NCBI RefSeq assembly: GCF_022846655.1
Contig: NZ_AP025667.1
Coordinates: 471,001-535,000 of the forward strand
Origin: Streptomyces seoulensis
GTDB lineage: Bacteria; Actinomycetota; Actinomycetes; Streptomycetales; Streptomycetaceae
Direction of reading: 5' to 3'
Length of the DNA: 64,000 nucleotides
The notes under the pieces were generated by a model that searched no databases, was not told the origin of the DNA, and saw only the letters and a list, made by a program, of their open reading frames with translations. Below, one piece after another: positions 1 through 7,698 of the stretch. A program made the translations under genes and the position numbers. Position 1 is the stretch's first letter; the number at the start of each line of letters is the position of its first letter.

Positions 1-314
1 TCGGGCTCGGAGGCGTACAGGAGGTGGGGCGTGCGGGCGCCCGCCGCGTGCAGGGTGTGGTGCGCGTCCAGGAAGGGCGCCAGACCGGATGCGGGGGCGC
101 GGGGGTCCGTCGGCACACTCGGCCAGAAGTTCTCCTGTGGCGCCCAGCTATATGCGATCACGGTCGGCGGGGCGCCCGTGCCGGTCAGGGTGAGCCGGTA
201 CACCCCCTTCTTCGAGCCACCGCGCAGCCGTTCCACCCCGGTGACCCGGCATCCCGGACCCAGCCCCTCCCGCACCAGTCGTCGCAGTTCCGAAGGCTCT
301 GTGAAAGCGCGCAT
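1..314 (-). CDS. Phosphotransferase (aminoglycoside/choline kinase-like), 3' end outside window
   Basis: The gene is read leftward from an ATG at 314 and is still open at base 1, so only about 104 N-terminal residues are visible. The protein has an N-terminal kinase-like lobe: a glycine/serine loop (LRGGSKKGVYRL), a beta strand ending in VIAYSW, and then a segment (FLDAHHTLHAAGARTPHLLY) typical of aminoglycoside or choline phosphotransferase-like proteins (APH family). The APH catalytic HGD and DxD motifs would lie beyond the window. It is divergent from the operon starting at 421, with about 106 bases between them. The substrate cannot be predicted. The family call rests on the N-lobe only. 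Confidence 0.6.
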   Translation of the reverse strand, partial: MRAFTEPSELRRLVREGLGPGCRVTGVERLRGGSKKGVYRLTLTGTGAPPTVIAYSWAPQENFWPSVPTDPRAPASGLAPFLDAHHTLHAAGARTPHLLYASEP

Positions 315-420
315 CCGGCGAACCTAGCCGCGAGGGACGAGGCGTCGGCACCGAATTTCCGGCCCGGAATTAATGCAAGCACGCTTGATTGTTTCTTGCC
401 CCGCTGCCATGCTCCTGCCC

Positions 421-1248
421 ATGTCCGATCCGACGCCCGTCTTCGACGACCTGCGTGAGGAAAGCCGGGAACTCGACCTGCTCGTGGCCGAGTTGACCGA
501 GAAGGAGTGGGCACGCGCGACGCCCGCTCCCCGCTGGAGCATCGCCCACCAGATCGCCCATCTGCACTGGACCGACCGCGCAGCCCTGCTCGCCATGAGC
601 GACGAGGCGGCCTTCCGGAAGTTCGCCGAGCAGGCGCTCACCTCGCCCGACTCCTTCGTGGACGACGGCGCCGACGAAGGCGCCCGGCTCGGCTCCGCCG
701 AACTGCTCACCCGCTGGCGGGACGGCCGGCGGTCGCTCGACCGGGCCCTGCGGGAGGCGGCCGCGCGGCACACACGGTTCCCGTGGTTCGGGCCGCCCAT
801 GTCGGCCGCCGCCATGGCCACCGGCCGGCTCATGGAGACCTGGGCCCACGGCCAGGATGTGGCGGACGCCCTGGGTGTGGTGCGCGCACCCACCGACCGA
901 CTCCGGCATGTGGTCCGTATCGGCGTGCGGGCCCGGAACTTCGCCTTCGGGGTACGAGGGCTGCCCGCGCCGGAGGAGGAGTTCCGCGTCGAGGTCCGCG
1001 CGCCCTCGGGCGAGCTGTGGACCTACGGACCCGAGGACGCCGCGCAACGGGTCACCGGCCCGGCGGTCGATCTCTGCCTGCTCGTCACCCAGCGCGCCCA
1101 CCGCGCAGACCTCGCCCTGATCGCCGAGGGCCCGGACGCCGACCGCTGGCTGGACATCGCCCAAGCCTTCGCGGGACCGCCCGGCGCCGGGCGCACACCC
1201 CAGGAGGCCGAGCCCGGGAAGCCCGAGCCCGAGGAGCCCGGACGGTGA
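421..1248 (+). CDS. TIGR03084-type metal-binding protein, MDMPI/DinB fold
   Basis: This 275-residue protein has the four-helix DinB/mycothiol-dependent maleylpyruvate isomerase (MDMPI) N-terminal fold. The expected metal-ligand pattern is visible: a histidine in IAHLHWTD and the ETWAHGQD motif in the next long helix. A small C-terminal domain (about residues 180-255) follows, and the last 20 residues are a Pro/Glu/Gly tail. The ATG at 421 is chosen because the conserved first helix begins just after it; an upstream start at 373 would add 16 residues with no family match. The stop overlaps the GTG start of the next gene (GTGA, 1245-1248), so the two are translationally coupled. In this context it probably serves acyl-CoA catabolism. 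No specific reaction can be assigned. Confidence 0.75.
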   Translation: MSDPTPVFDDLREESRELDLLVAELTEKEWARATPAPRWSIAHQIAHLHWTDRAALLAMSDEAAFRKFAEQALTSPDSFVDDGADEGARLGSAELLTRWRDGRRSLDRALREAAARHTRFPWFGPPMSAAAMATGRLMETWAHGQDVADALGVVRAPTDRLRHVVRIGVRARNFAFGVRGLPAPEEEFRVEVRAPSGELWTYGPEDAAQRVTGPAVDLCLLVTQRAHRADLALIAEGPDADRWLDIAQAFAGPPGAGRTPQEAEPGKPEPEEPGR

Positions 1249-2927
1249 CCCCGGCCCCGCTGCGCGTCGGCAACTTCTCCGGCTTCTACGGCGACCGGGC
1301 CGGCGCCCTGCGCGAGATGCTCACCGGCGGCGAGGTCGACGTGCTCACCGGGGACTATCTCGCCGAGCTGACCATGCTCATCCTCGGCCGCGACCGGCTG
1401 AAGGACCCCGGCGCCGGGTACGCCCGCACCTTCGCGCGCCAACTGGAGGACTGCCTCGGGCTCGCGCACGAGCGCGGGGTGCGGATCGTCACCAACGCGG
1501 GCGGACTCGCCCCGGCCGGACTCGCCGACAAGGTACGGGAGTCGGCGGAGCGGCTCGGCATACCCGTGCGGGTCGCGCACGTGGAGGGGGACGACCTCAC
1601 CTCCGCCCACCCCGGCACCCTCGCCGCCCACGCCTACCTCGGCGGCTTCGGCATCGCGGAGTGTCTGCGGGCCGGGGCCGACGTGGTGATCACCGGCCGG
1701 GTGACCGACGCGGCCCTCGTCACCGGGCCCGCCGCCGCCCACTTCGGGTGGGGCCCCGGGGACCACGACCAGCTCGCCGGGGCCGTCGTCGCCGGGCATC
1801 TGCTGGAGTGCGGGACCCAGGTCACCGGCGGCAACTACGCCTTCTTCCGGGACGGCGACGTACGCCGTCCCGGCTTCCCGCTCGCCGAGATCCACGCCGA
1901 CGGCAGCAGCGTCGTCACCAAGCACCCCGGCACCGGAGGCTTCGTCGACACCGGCACGGTCACCGCCCAGCTCCTCTACGAGACGGGGGGCGCCCGGTAC
2001 GCCGGGCCCGATGTCACCGCCCGGCTGGACACGGTACGGCTGAGCCAGGACGGGCCGGACCGGGTGCGGATCGACGGGGTGCGCGGTGAGGCGCCGCCGC
2101 CCACGCTCAAGGTCGGCCTCAACCGGCTCGGCGGCTTCCGCAACGAGGTCGCCTTCGTCCTCACCGGTCTCGACATCGAGGCCAAGGCGGAGCTGGTGCG
2201 GGAGCAGATGGACGCCGCGCTGGCCAAGACGGCTCCGCAGGAGGCCCGTTGGGAGCTGGCCCGTACCGACCGGGCCGACGCCGATACGGAGGAGACGGCG
2301 AGTGCGGTGCTGCGGCTCGTCGTACGGGACCCTGATCCCGAGGTCGTCGGGCGGGGGCTGAGCGGTGCCGCGATCGAGCTGGCGCTCGCCAGTTACCCCG
2401 GCTTCCATGTGCTGGCGCCACCTGGGAAGAGCGCGCCCTATGGGGTGTTCGAGGATGTGGCCGTACCCCATGGTGCCGTCGACCATGTGGCTGTTCTCCA
2501 CGACGGGCGCCGTATCCCTGTGGGACGGCCCGAGGAGACGCGGGCGCTCCGCGAGCTGCCCGAGCCTCCGTTGCCCGAGCCACTCCATGTGGGTAGCACC
2601 CGCCGCGCTCCCCTCGGCCATGTGGCTGGGGCACGCAGTGGGGACAAGGGCGGTAATGCCAACGTCGGCGTCTGGGCCCGCTCCACCGACGCCTGGCGCT
2701 GGCTCGCCCATGAGCTGACCGTCGAGCGGTTCCGCGACCTGATCCCGGAGGCCCGCGACCTCCAGGTCACCCGCCACGTCCTGCCCGACCTCCGGGCCCT
2801 GAACTTCGTCGTCACCGACATCCTCGGCGCGGGCGTGGCCGCCCAGCACCGCTTCGACCCCCAGGCCAAAGCCCTGGGCGAGTGGCTCCGCTCGCGGCAC
2901 GTCGACATCCCGGAGGCCCTGCTGTGA
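1245..2927 (+). CDS. AtuA-like acyclic terpene utilisation family protein (DUF1446)
   Basis: A 560-residue protein of the AtuA/DUF1446 family. It has the N-terminal GNFSGFYGDR strand-loop, the DVLTGDYLAELTM motif, TNAGGLAP, a VITGRVTDAAL motif and GTGGFVDTGTVTAQLLYE. A separate C-terminal domain (about residues 450-560) begins at GARSGDKGGNANVGV. AtuA is needed for citronellol/geraniol use in Pseudomonas, but its reaction is not established. The GTG start at 1245 overlaps the previous stop. A carboxylase beta subunit starts 46 bases after its end. The pairing with biotin-dependent acyl-CoA carboxylase genes is the usual context for this family and supports a role in branched or isoprenoid acyl-CoA breakdown. 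Confidence 0.85.
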   Translation: MTPAPLRVGNFSGFYGDRAGALREMLTGGEVDVLTGDYLAELTMLILGRDRLKDPGAGYARTFARQLEDCLGLAHERGVRIVTNAGGLAPAGLADKVRESAERLGIPVRVAHVEGDDLTSAHPGTLAAHAYLGGFGIAECLRAGADVVITGRVTDAALVTGPAAAHFGWGPGDHDQLAGAVVAGHLLECGTQVTGGNYAFFRDGDVRRPGFPLAEIHADGSSVVTKHPGTGGFVDTGTVTAQLLYETGGARYAGPDVTARLDTVRLSQDGPDRVRIDGVRGEAPPPTLKVGLNRLGGFRNEVAFVLTGLDIEAKAELVREQMDAALAKTAPQEARWELARTDRADADTEETASAVLRLVVRDPDPEVVGRGLSGAAIELALASYPGFHVLAPPGKSAPYGVFEDVAVPHGAVDHVAVLHDGRRIPVGRPEETRALRELPEPPLPEPLHVGSTRRAPLGHVAGARSGDKGGNANVGVWARSTDAWRWLAHELTVERFRDLIPEARDLQVTRHVLPDLRALNFVVTDILGAGVAAQHRFDPQAKALGEWLRSRHVDIPEALL

Positions 2928-2973
2928 GCGCCGAACCCCCGCTCCGGCCAACCTCATCCACGGAGGCCCGACC

Positions 2974-4572
2974 ATGACCACCCTGACCTCCGCCCTCGAC
3001 CCCACCGCCCCCGACCACCAGGCCAACCGCGAAGCCCTGCTCGCCAAGCTCGCCGACCTGGAGGCCGAGCACGGCAAGGCGCTGGCGGGCGGCGGCGAGA
3101 AGTACGTGGCCCGGCACCGCGAGCGCGGCAAGCTCCTCGCCCGTGAGCGCGTCGAGCTGCTGGTCGACCCAGACACCCCCTTCCTGGAGCTGTCCCCGCT
3201 CGCCGCCTGGGGCAGCGAGTACACGGTCGGGGCCTCGCTGGTGACCGGGATCGGGGTGGTCGAGGGGGTGGAGTGCCTGATCACGGCCAACGACGCGACC
3301 GTGCGCGGCGGCGCGAGCAATCCGTGGAGCCTGAAGAAGGCGCTGCGGGCCAACGAGATCGCCCGTGCGAACCGGCTGCCCGTCATCAGCCTGGTGGAGT
3401 CCGGCGGAGCCGACCTGCCCTCGCAGAAGGAGATCTTCATCCCCGGCGGGGCCATCTTCCGGGACCTCACCCGGCTGTCCGCCGCGGGCATTCCCACCGT
3501 CGCCGTCGTGTTCGGCAACTCCACGGCCGGAGGCGCGTACATCCCCGGCATGTCGGACCACGTGATCATGGTCAAGGAGCGCGCGAAGGTGTTCCTCGGC
3601 GGCCCGCCGCTCGTGAAGATGGCGACCGGCGAGGAGAGCGACGACGAGTCGCTGGGCGGCGCCGAGATGCACGCCCGCACCTCCGGCCTCGCCGACCACT
3701 TCGCGGTGGACGAGCGGGACGCGATCCGGCAGGCGCGCAGGGTGGTCGCGCGGCTCAACCACCGCAAGGCGTACGTCGATCCGGGCCTGGCGGAGCCGCC
3801 CAAGTACGACCCCGAGGAACTGCTCGGCATCGTCCCCGGCGACCTGCGCGCCCCCTTCGACCCGCGCGAGGTGATCGCCCGCCTGGTCGACGCCTCGGAC
3901 TTCGACGAGTTCAAGCCGCTGTACGGCACGAGCCTGGTCACCGGCTGGGCCGAGTTGCACGGCTACCCGGTCGGCATCCTCGCCAACGCGCGCGGTGTGC
4001 TGTTCAGCGAGGAGTCGCAGAAGGCGGCCCAGTTCATCCAGCTCGCCAACCAGCGCGACATCCCGCTGCTGTTCCTGCACAACACCACCGGCTACATGGT
4101 CGGCAAGGAGTACGAGCAGGGCGGCATCGTGAAGCACGGCTCGATGATGATCAACGCGGTCTCCAACTCGACGGTGCCGCACCTCTCCGTCCTCATGGGC
4201 GCGTCCTACGGCGCCGGCCACTACGGCATGTGCGGGCGCGCCTACGACCCCCGCTTCCTCTTCGCCTGGCCCAGCGCCAAGTCGGCCGTCATGGGCCCGC
4301 AGCAGCTCGCCGGGGTGCTGTCGATCGTGGCCCGCCAGTCGGCCGCGGCCAAGGGGCAGCCGTACGACGACGAGGCGGACGCCGCCCTGCGCGCGATGGT
4401 CGAGGGACAGATCGAGTCGGAGTCGCTGCCCACGTTCCTGTCCGGGCGGCTCTACGACGACGGCGTCATCGACCCCCGCGACACCCGAACCGTCCTCGGC
4501 ATGTGCCTGTCCGCCATACACACCGCTCCCTACGAGGGCGCCCGTGGCGGCTTCGGCGTCTTCCGGATGTGA
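2974..4572 (+). CDS. Acyl-CoA carboxylase beta (carboxyltransferase) subunit
   Basis: A 532-residue carboxyltransferase of the methylcrotonyl-/geranyl-/propionyl-CoA carboxylase beta family. The N-terminal half (about 30-290) has an oxyanion/CoA loop FGNSTAGGAYIPGMSD and AKVFLGGPPLVKMATGEE. The C-terminal half (about 300-530) has ANARGVLFSEESQKAAQFI, NTTGYMVGKEYEQ, GASYGAGHYGMCGRAY and FLFAWPSAKSAVMG, which are closest to MCC/GCC-type beta subunits. It transfers CO2 from carboxybiotin, made by the adjacent alpha subunit, onto an acyl-CoA. The start is ATG at 2974 with an upstream GGAGG. The gene ends 5 bases before the alpha subunit, so the two are one operon. Substrate (methylcrotonyl, geranyl or a related enoyl-CoA) cannot be told from this sequence alone. 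Confidence 0.9.
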   Translation: MTTLTSALDPTAPDHQANREALLAKLADLEAEHGKALAGGGEKYVARHRERGKLLARERVELLVDPDTPFLELSPLAAWGSEYTVGASLVTGIGVVEGVECLITANDATVRGGASNPWSLKKALRANEIARANRLPVISLVESGGADLPSQKEIFIPGGAIFRDLTRLSAAGIPTVAVVFGNSTAGGAYIPGMSDHVIMVKERAKVFLGGPPLVKMATGEESDDESLGGAEMHARTSGLADHFAVDERDAIRQARRVVARLNHRKAYVDPGLAEPPKYDPEELLGIVPGDLRAPFDPREVIARLVDASDFDEFKPLYGTSLVTGWAELHGYPVGILANARGVLFSEESQKAAQFIQLANQRDIPLLFLHNTTGYMVGKEYEQGGIVKHGSMMINAVSNSTVPHLSVLMGASYGAGHYGMCGRAYDPRFLFAWPSAKSAVMGPQQLAGVLSIVARQSAAAKGQPYDDEADAALRAMVEGQIESESLPTFLSGRLYDDGVIDPRDTRTVLGMCLSAIHTAPYEGARGGFGVFRM

Positions 4573-4577
4573 GGCCC

Positions 4578-6425
4578 ATGATTTCCACCCTGCTCGTCGC
4601 CAACCGGGGCGAGATCGCCTGCCGGATCTTCCGCACCTGCGCCGACCTCGGCATACGTACCGTCGCCATACACTCCGACGCGGATGAGGGTGCGCTGCAC
4701 ACACGTGTGGCGGACACAGCGGTACGCCTGCCGGGCGCCGCGCCGGCCGAGACGTATCTGCGCGGCGACCTCATCGTGAAGGCTGCCCTCGCGTCCGGCG
4801 CCGACGCCGTGCACCCCGGCTACGGATTCCTCTCCGAGAACGCCGACTTCGCCCGCGCCGTACGGGACGCCGGGCTGCTCTGGATCGGACCGCCGCCCGA
4901 GGCGATCGAGGCGATGGCGTCCAAGACCCGCGCCAAGGAACTGATGGGCCTCGCCCCCCTCGACGCGGCCGACGTCACCGCGGTCGATCTGCCCGTCCTG
5001 GTGAAGGCGGCCGCGGGCGGCGGTGGACGCGGCATGCGGGTCGTCCGTGACCTCGCCGCGCTGCCCGCCGCGCTGGAGGAGGCCCGCGCCGAGGCGGCGA
5101 GCGCCTTCGGGGACGGCGAGGTGTTCGTGGAGCCGTATCTGGAGAACGGCCGCCATGTCGAGGTGCAGGTCCTCGCCGACACCCACGGCACCGTGTGGAC
5201 GCTGGACACCCGCGACTGCTCGCTCCAGCGCCGCCACCAGAAGGTGATCGAGGAGGCCCCGGCCCCCGGTCTGCCGCCCGCGCTCACCGAGCGGTTGTAC
5301 GCGCTCGCCGAGCGGGCGACACGCGCCGTGTCCTACGAGGGCGCGGGCACCGTGGAGTTCCTGGTCGCCGAAGGCCGCGCCCACTTCCTGGAGATGAACA
5401 CCCGCCTCCAGGTCGAACACCCCGTCACCGAGGCGGTGTTCGGCATCGACCTGGTCGCCGAGCAGATCCGCGTAGCCGAGGGCCACGCCCTCCCGGCCGA
5501 GCGGCCGGCCGCGCGCGGGCACGCCGTGGAGGCCCGGCTGTACGCCGAGGACCCGGCCCGCGGCTGGGCCCCGCAGACCGGCACCCTGCACCGCTTCACC
5601 GTGCCGGACGGCGTACGGCTGGACACCGGCTGCGCGGACGGCGACACCATCGGCGTGCACTACGACCCCATGCTCGCCAAGGTCATCGCACACGCCCCCA
5701 CCCGCACCGAGGCGGTCCGCAGACTCGCCGGCGCCCTGGAACGGACCGCGCTGCACGGCCCGGTCACCAACCGCGACCTGCTGGTCCGCTCGCTCAGGCA
5801 CCCCGAGTTCACCGAAGCCCGCATGGACACCGGCTTCTACGACCGCCACCTCACCGCCCTCACCGAGCCCGCCCCCGACCCCTGCGCCCCGCTCGCCGCA
5901 GCCCTCGCCGACGCCCACGGCCGCTCCCGCTTCGGCGGCTGGCGCAACCTGCCCTCGGGCCCCCAGGTGAAGCGGTACGAGATGGCGGGGGAGGAGCACG
6001 AGGCCGCCTACCGGCACACCCGGACCGGCCTCGCGGCGGACGGCGTGCGCGTGGTCCACACCGGCCCGCACCTGGTCGTCCTCGAAGTGGACGGCGTACG
6101 AAGGAAGTTCGAGATCGCCCGTTACGGCGACCGCGTCCATGTGAACGCCACCGCCCTCACCGCCCTGCCCCGCTTCCCCGACCCGAGCACCGAGCACGCT
6201 CCCGGCTCCCTGCTGGCCCCGATGCCCGGCACGGTCGTCCGCGTCGCGGAGGGTCTGGCCGAGGGCGCCGAGGTGAAGGCCGGCCAGCCGCTGATCTGGC
6301 TGGAGGCGATGAAGATGGAGCACCGGATCACCGCCCCGGCGGACGGCACGCTGACAGCCCTCCCGGCGGCCGTGGGCAGGCAGGTGGAGATGGGCACGCT
6401 CCTGGCGGTCGTCGAGACCGACTGA
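4578..6425 (+). CDS. Acyl-CoA carboxylase alpha subunit (biotin carboxylase + BCCP)
   Basis: A 615-residue fused biotin carboxylase and biotin carboxyl carrier. The biotin carboxylase N-terminus (LLVANRGEIACRIFRT), the ATP-grasp glycine loop (KAAAGGGGRGMRVV), the RDCSLQRRHQKVIEEAPAP motif and EMNTRLQVEHPVTE lie in the first 300 residues or so. The biotin domain at the C-terminus has EAMKMEH with the lysine at about residue 579. ATP and bicarbonate charge the biotin, which then feeds the beta subunit. One oddity is the short segment after SKTRAKELMGLAPLDAADV, where related proteins have a longer stretch (MxxAGVPVxPG), suggesting a deletion in the B-domain approach. The start is ATG 4578, in the frame that ends at 6425. 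Confidence 0.9.
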   Translation: MISTLLVANRGEIACRIFRTCADLGIRTVAIHSDADEGALHTRVADTAVRLPGAAPAETYLRGDLIVKAALASGADAVHPGYGFLSENADFARAVRDAGLLWIGPPPEAIEAMASKTRAKELMGLAPLDAADVTAVDLPVLVKAAAGGGGRGMRVVRDLAALPAALEEARAEAASAFGDGEVFVEPYLENGRHVEVQVLADTHGTVWTLDTRDCSLQRRHQKVIEEAPAPGLPPALTERLYALAERATRAVSYEGAGTVEFLVAEGRAHFLEMNTRLQVEHPVTEAVFGIDLVAEQIRVAEGHALPAERPAARGHAVEARLYAEDPARGWAPQTGTLHRFTVPDGVRLDTGCADGDTIGVHYDPMLAKVIAHAPTRTEAVRRLAGALERTALHGPVTNRDLLVRSLRHPEFTEARMDTGFYDRHLTALTEPAPDPCAPLAAALADAHGRSRFGGWRNLPSGPQVKRYEMAGEEHEAAYRHTRTGLAADGVRVVHTGPHLVVLEVDGVRRKFEIARYGDRVHVNATALTALPRFPDPSTEHAPGSLLAPMPGTVVRVAEGLAEGAEVKAGQPLIWLEAMKMEHRITAPADGTLTALPAAVGRQVEMGTLLAVVETD

Positions 6426-6428
6426 CCC

Positions 6429-6461
6429 AGGGGCGCGGGGAACAGCGCGATCAGCCACGAC
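6429..6461. repeat. Copy 1 of a GGGGCGCGGGG intergenic repeat
   Basis: This 33-base stretch, starting AGGGGCGCGGGGAAC, matches 11868-11900 at about 31 of 33 positions. It lies 3 bases after the carboxylase alpha stop and 24 bases before the dehydrogenase start. Unlike the second copy it lacks the complementary CCCCGCGCCCC arm, so it probably does not form a strong terminator here. From memory, this motif is common between Streptomyces genes. Confidence 0.75.
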
Positions 6462-6484
6462 CAAGCCGCACCCGGAGGAGAACA

Positions 6485-7675
6485 ATGACCACCCTCATCG
6501 AATCCGAAGAGCACCAGGCCCTGCGTAAAGCGGTGTCCGCCCTGGGCAAGCGCTACGGCCGCGACTACCTCACCCGCGTCATCGCCGAGGGACGGCACCC
6601 CACCGAACTCTGGTCCGAGGCGGGCAAGCTGGGCTACCTCGGCGTCAATCTGCCGGAGGAGTACGGCGGCGGAGGCGGTGGCATCGCGGAACTCTCGATA
6701 GTCCTGGAGGAGTTGGGGGCCAGCGGCTCCCCTCTGCTGATGCTCGTGGTCTCCCCGGCCATCTGCGGCACGGTGATCTCCCGCTTCGGCACGGAGGAGC
6801 AGAAGCGCGCCTGGCTCCCCGGACTCGCCGACGGCACCAAGCTGATGGCCTTCGGCATCACCGAGCCCGACGCGGGCTCCAACTCGCACCGCATCACCAC
6901 CACCGCCCGCCGGGACGGGGACGACTGGCTGCTCACGGGCCGCAAGGTGTTCATCTCCGGTGTGGACCACGCCGACGCCGTCCTGATCGTCGGCCGCACC
7001 GAGGACGCCCGCACCGGCAAGCTCAAGCCCTGTCTGTTCATCGTGCCGCGTGACGCCGAGGGCTTCACCCGCAGCCCCATCGACATGGAGCTGAGCGCCG
7101 CCGAGAAACAGTGGGAACTGGTCCTGGATGACGTCCGCCTCCCCGCCGACGCCCTGGTGGGTGGGGGCACCTCCCACGCTTTCAGCAGTGGGGGAGAGGA
7201 CGCCGGGCTGCTCCAGCTCTTCGCCGGGCTCAACCCGGAGCGGATCATGACGGCCGCCTTCGCCATCGGTATGGGCCGCTACGCGCTCGGCAAGGCGCTC
7301 GACTACGCCCGTGAGCGCACGGTGTGGAAGGCCCCCATCGGCGCCCACCAGGCCATCGCGCACCCCCTCGCGCAGGCCCACATCGAGCTGGAACTGGCCA
7401 AGCTGATGATGCAGAAGGCGGCCGGCCTCTACGACGCCGGGGACGACATCGGGGCGGGTGAGGCGGCCAACATGGCCAAGTACGCGGCCGGGGAGGCGTG
7501 TGTGCGGGCCGTCGACCAGGCCGTGCACACCCTCGGCGGCAACGGCCTGACCCGCGAGTTCGGCCTCGCCTCACTGATCACCGGCGCGCGGGTGGCCCGG
7601 ATCGCCCCGGTGAGCCGGGAGATGATCCTCAACTACATCTCCCACCAGACCCTCGGCCTGCCCAAGTCGTACTAG
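6485..7675 (+). CDS. Acyl-CoA dehydrogenase
   Basis: A 396-residue flavin acyl-CoA dehydrogenase. The N-terminal helical domain is followed by LGVNLPEEYGGGGGG, the FAD/substrate-binding strand MAFGITEPDAGSNSHRI, GRKVFISGVDHAD and the C-terminal helical domain with AVHTLGGNGLTREF. It oxidises an acyl-CoA to the enoyl-CoA, passing electrons to ETF. A start at ATG 6485 has GGAGGAGAAC directly before it. Residues about 226-238 (GGGTSHAFSSGGE), just before EDAGLLQLFAGLNPERI, are not expected in the family and are encoded by a palindromic repeat inserted in frame. The next gene, a CoA ligase, begins 23 bases later. By analogy with AtuD/LiuA it would act after CoA activation and before carboxylation. 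Confidence 0.9.
   Translation: MTTLIESEEHQALRKAVSALGKRYGRDYLTRVIAEGRHPTELWSEAGKLGYLGVNLPEEYGGGGGGIAELSIVLEELGASGSPLLMLVVSPAICGTVISRFGTEEQKRAWLPGLADGTKLMAFGITEPDAGSNSHRITTTARRDGDDWLLTGRKVFISGVDHADAVLIVGRTEDARTGKLKPCLFIVPRDAEGFTRSPIDMELSAAEKQWELVLDDVRLPADALVGGGTSHAFSSGGEDAGLLQLFAGLNPERIMTAAFAIGMGRYALGKALDYARERTVWKAPIGAHQAIAHPLAQAHIELELAKLMMQKAAGLYDAGDDIGAGEAANMAKYAAGEACVRAVDQAVHTLGGNGLTREFGLASLITGARVARIAPVSREMILNYISHQTLGLPKSY
7157..7197. repeat. Palindromic repeat inserted in frame in the acyl-CoA dehydrogenase
   Basis: The segment contains CTCCCAC (7171-7177) facing GTGGGGGAG (7189-7197), with a further GTGGG/CCCAC pairing at its left edge. It reads through as a Gly/Ser/Thr-rich loop between DDVRLPADALV and EDAGLLQ. 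The length keeps the frame open. From memory, this class of G-rich/CTCCCAC repeat is common in Streptomyces. Here it lies in a surface loop next to the substrate-binding region. Confidence 0.65.
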
Positions 7676-7698
7676 AGACCACGTCGTTCGGAGGAACC

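Noticed and set aside
1023..3941. 972-codon open frame on the minus strand over the AtuA and carboxylase genes
   Set aside because: It mirrors the codon pattern of the plus-strand genes, has low-complexity composition and no domain; typical antisense shadow of high-GC DNA.
4920..4990. Shortened segment in the biotin carboxylase B-domain as a possible frameshift
   Set aside because: Reading frame is continuous with all motifs in order on both sides, so it is a small in-frame deletion rather than a broken gene.
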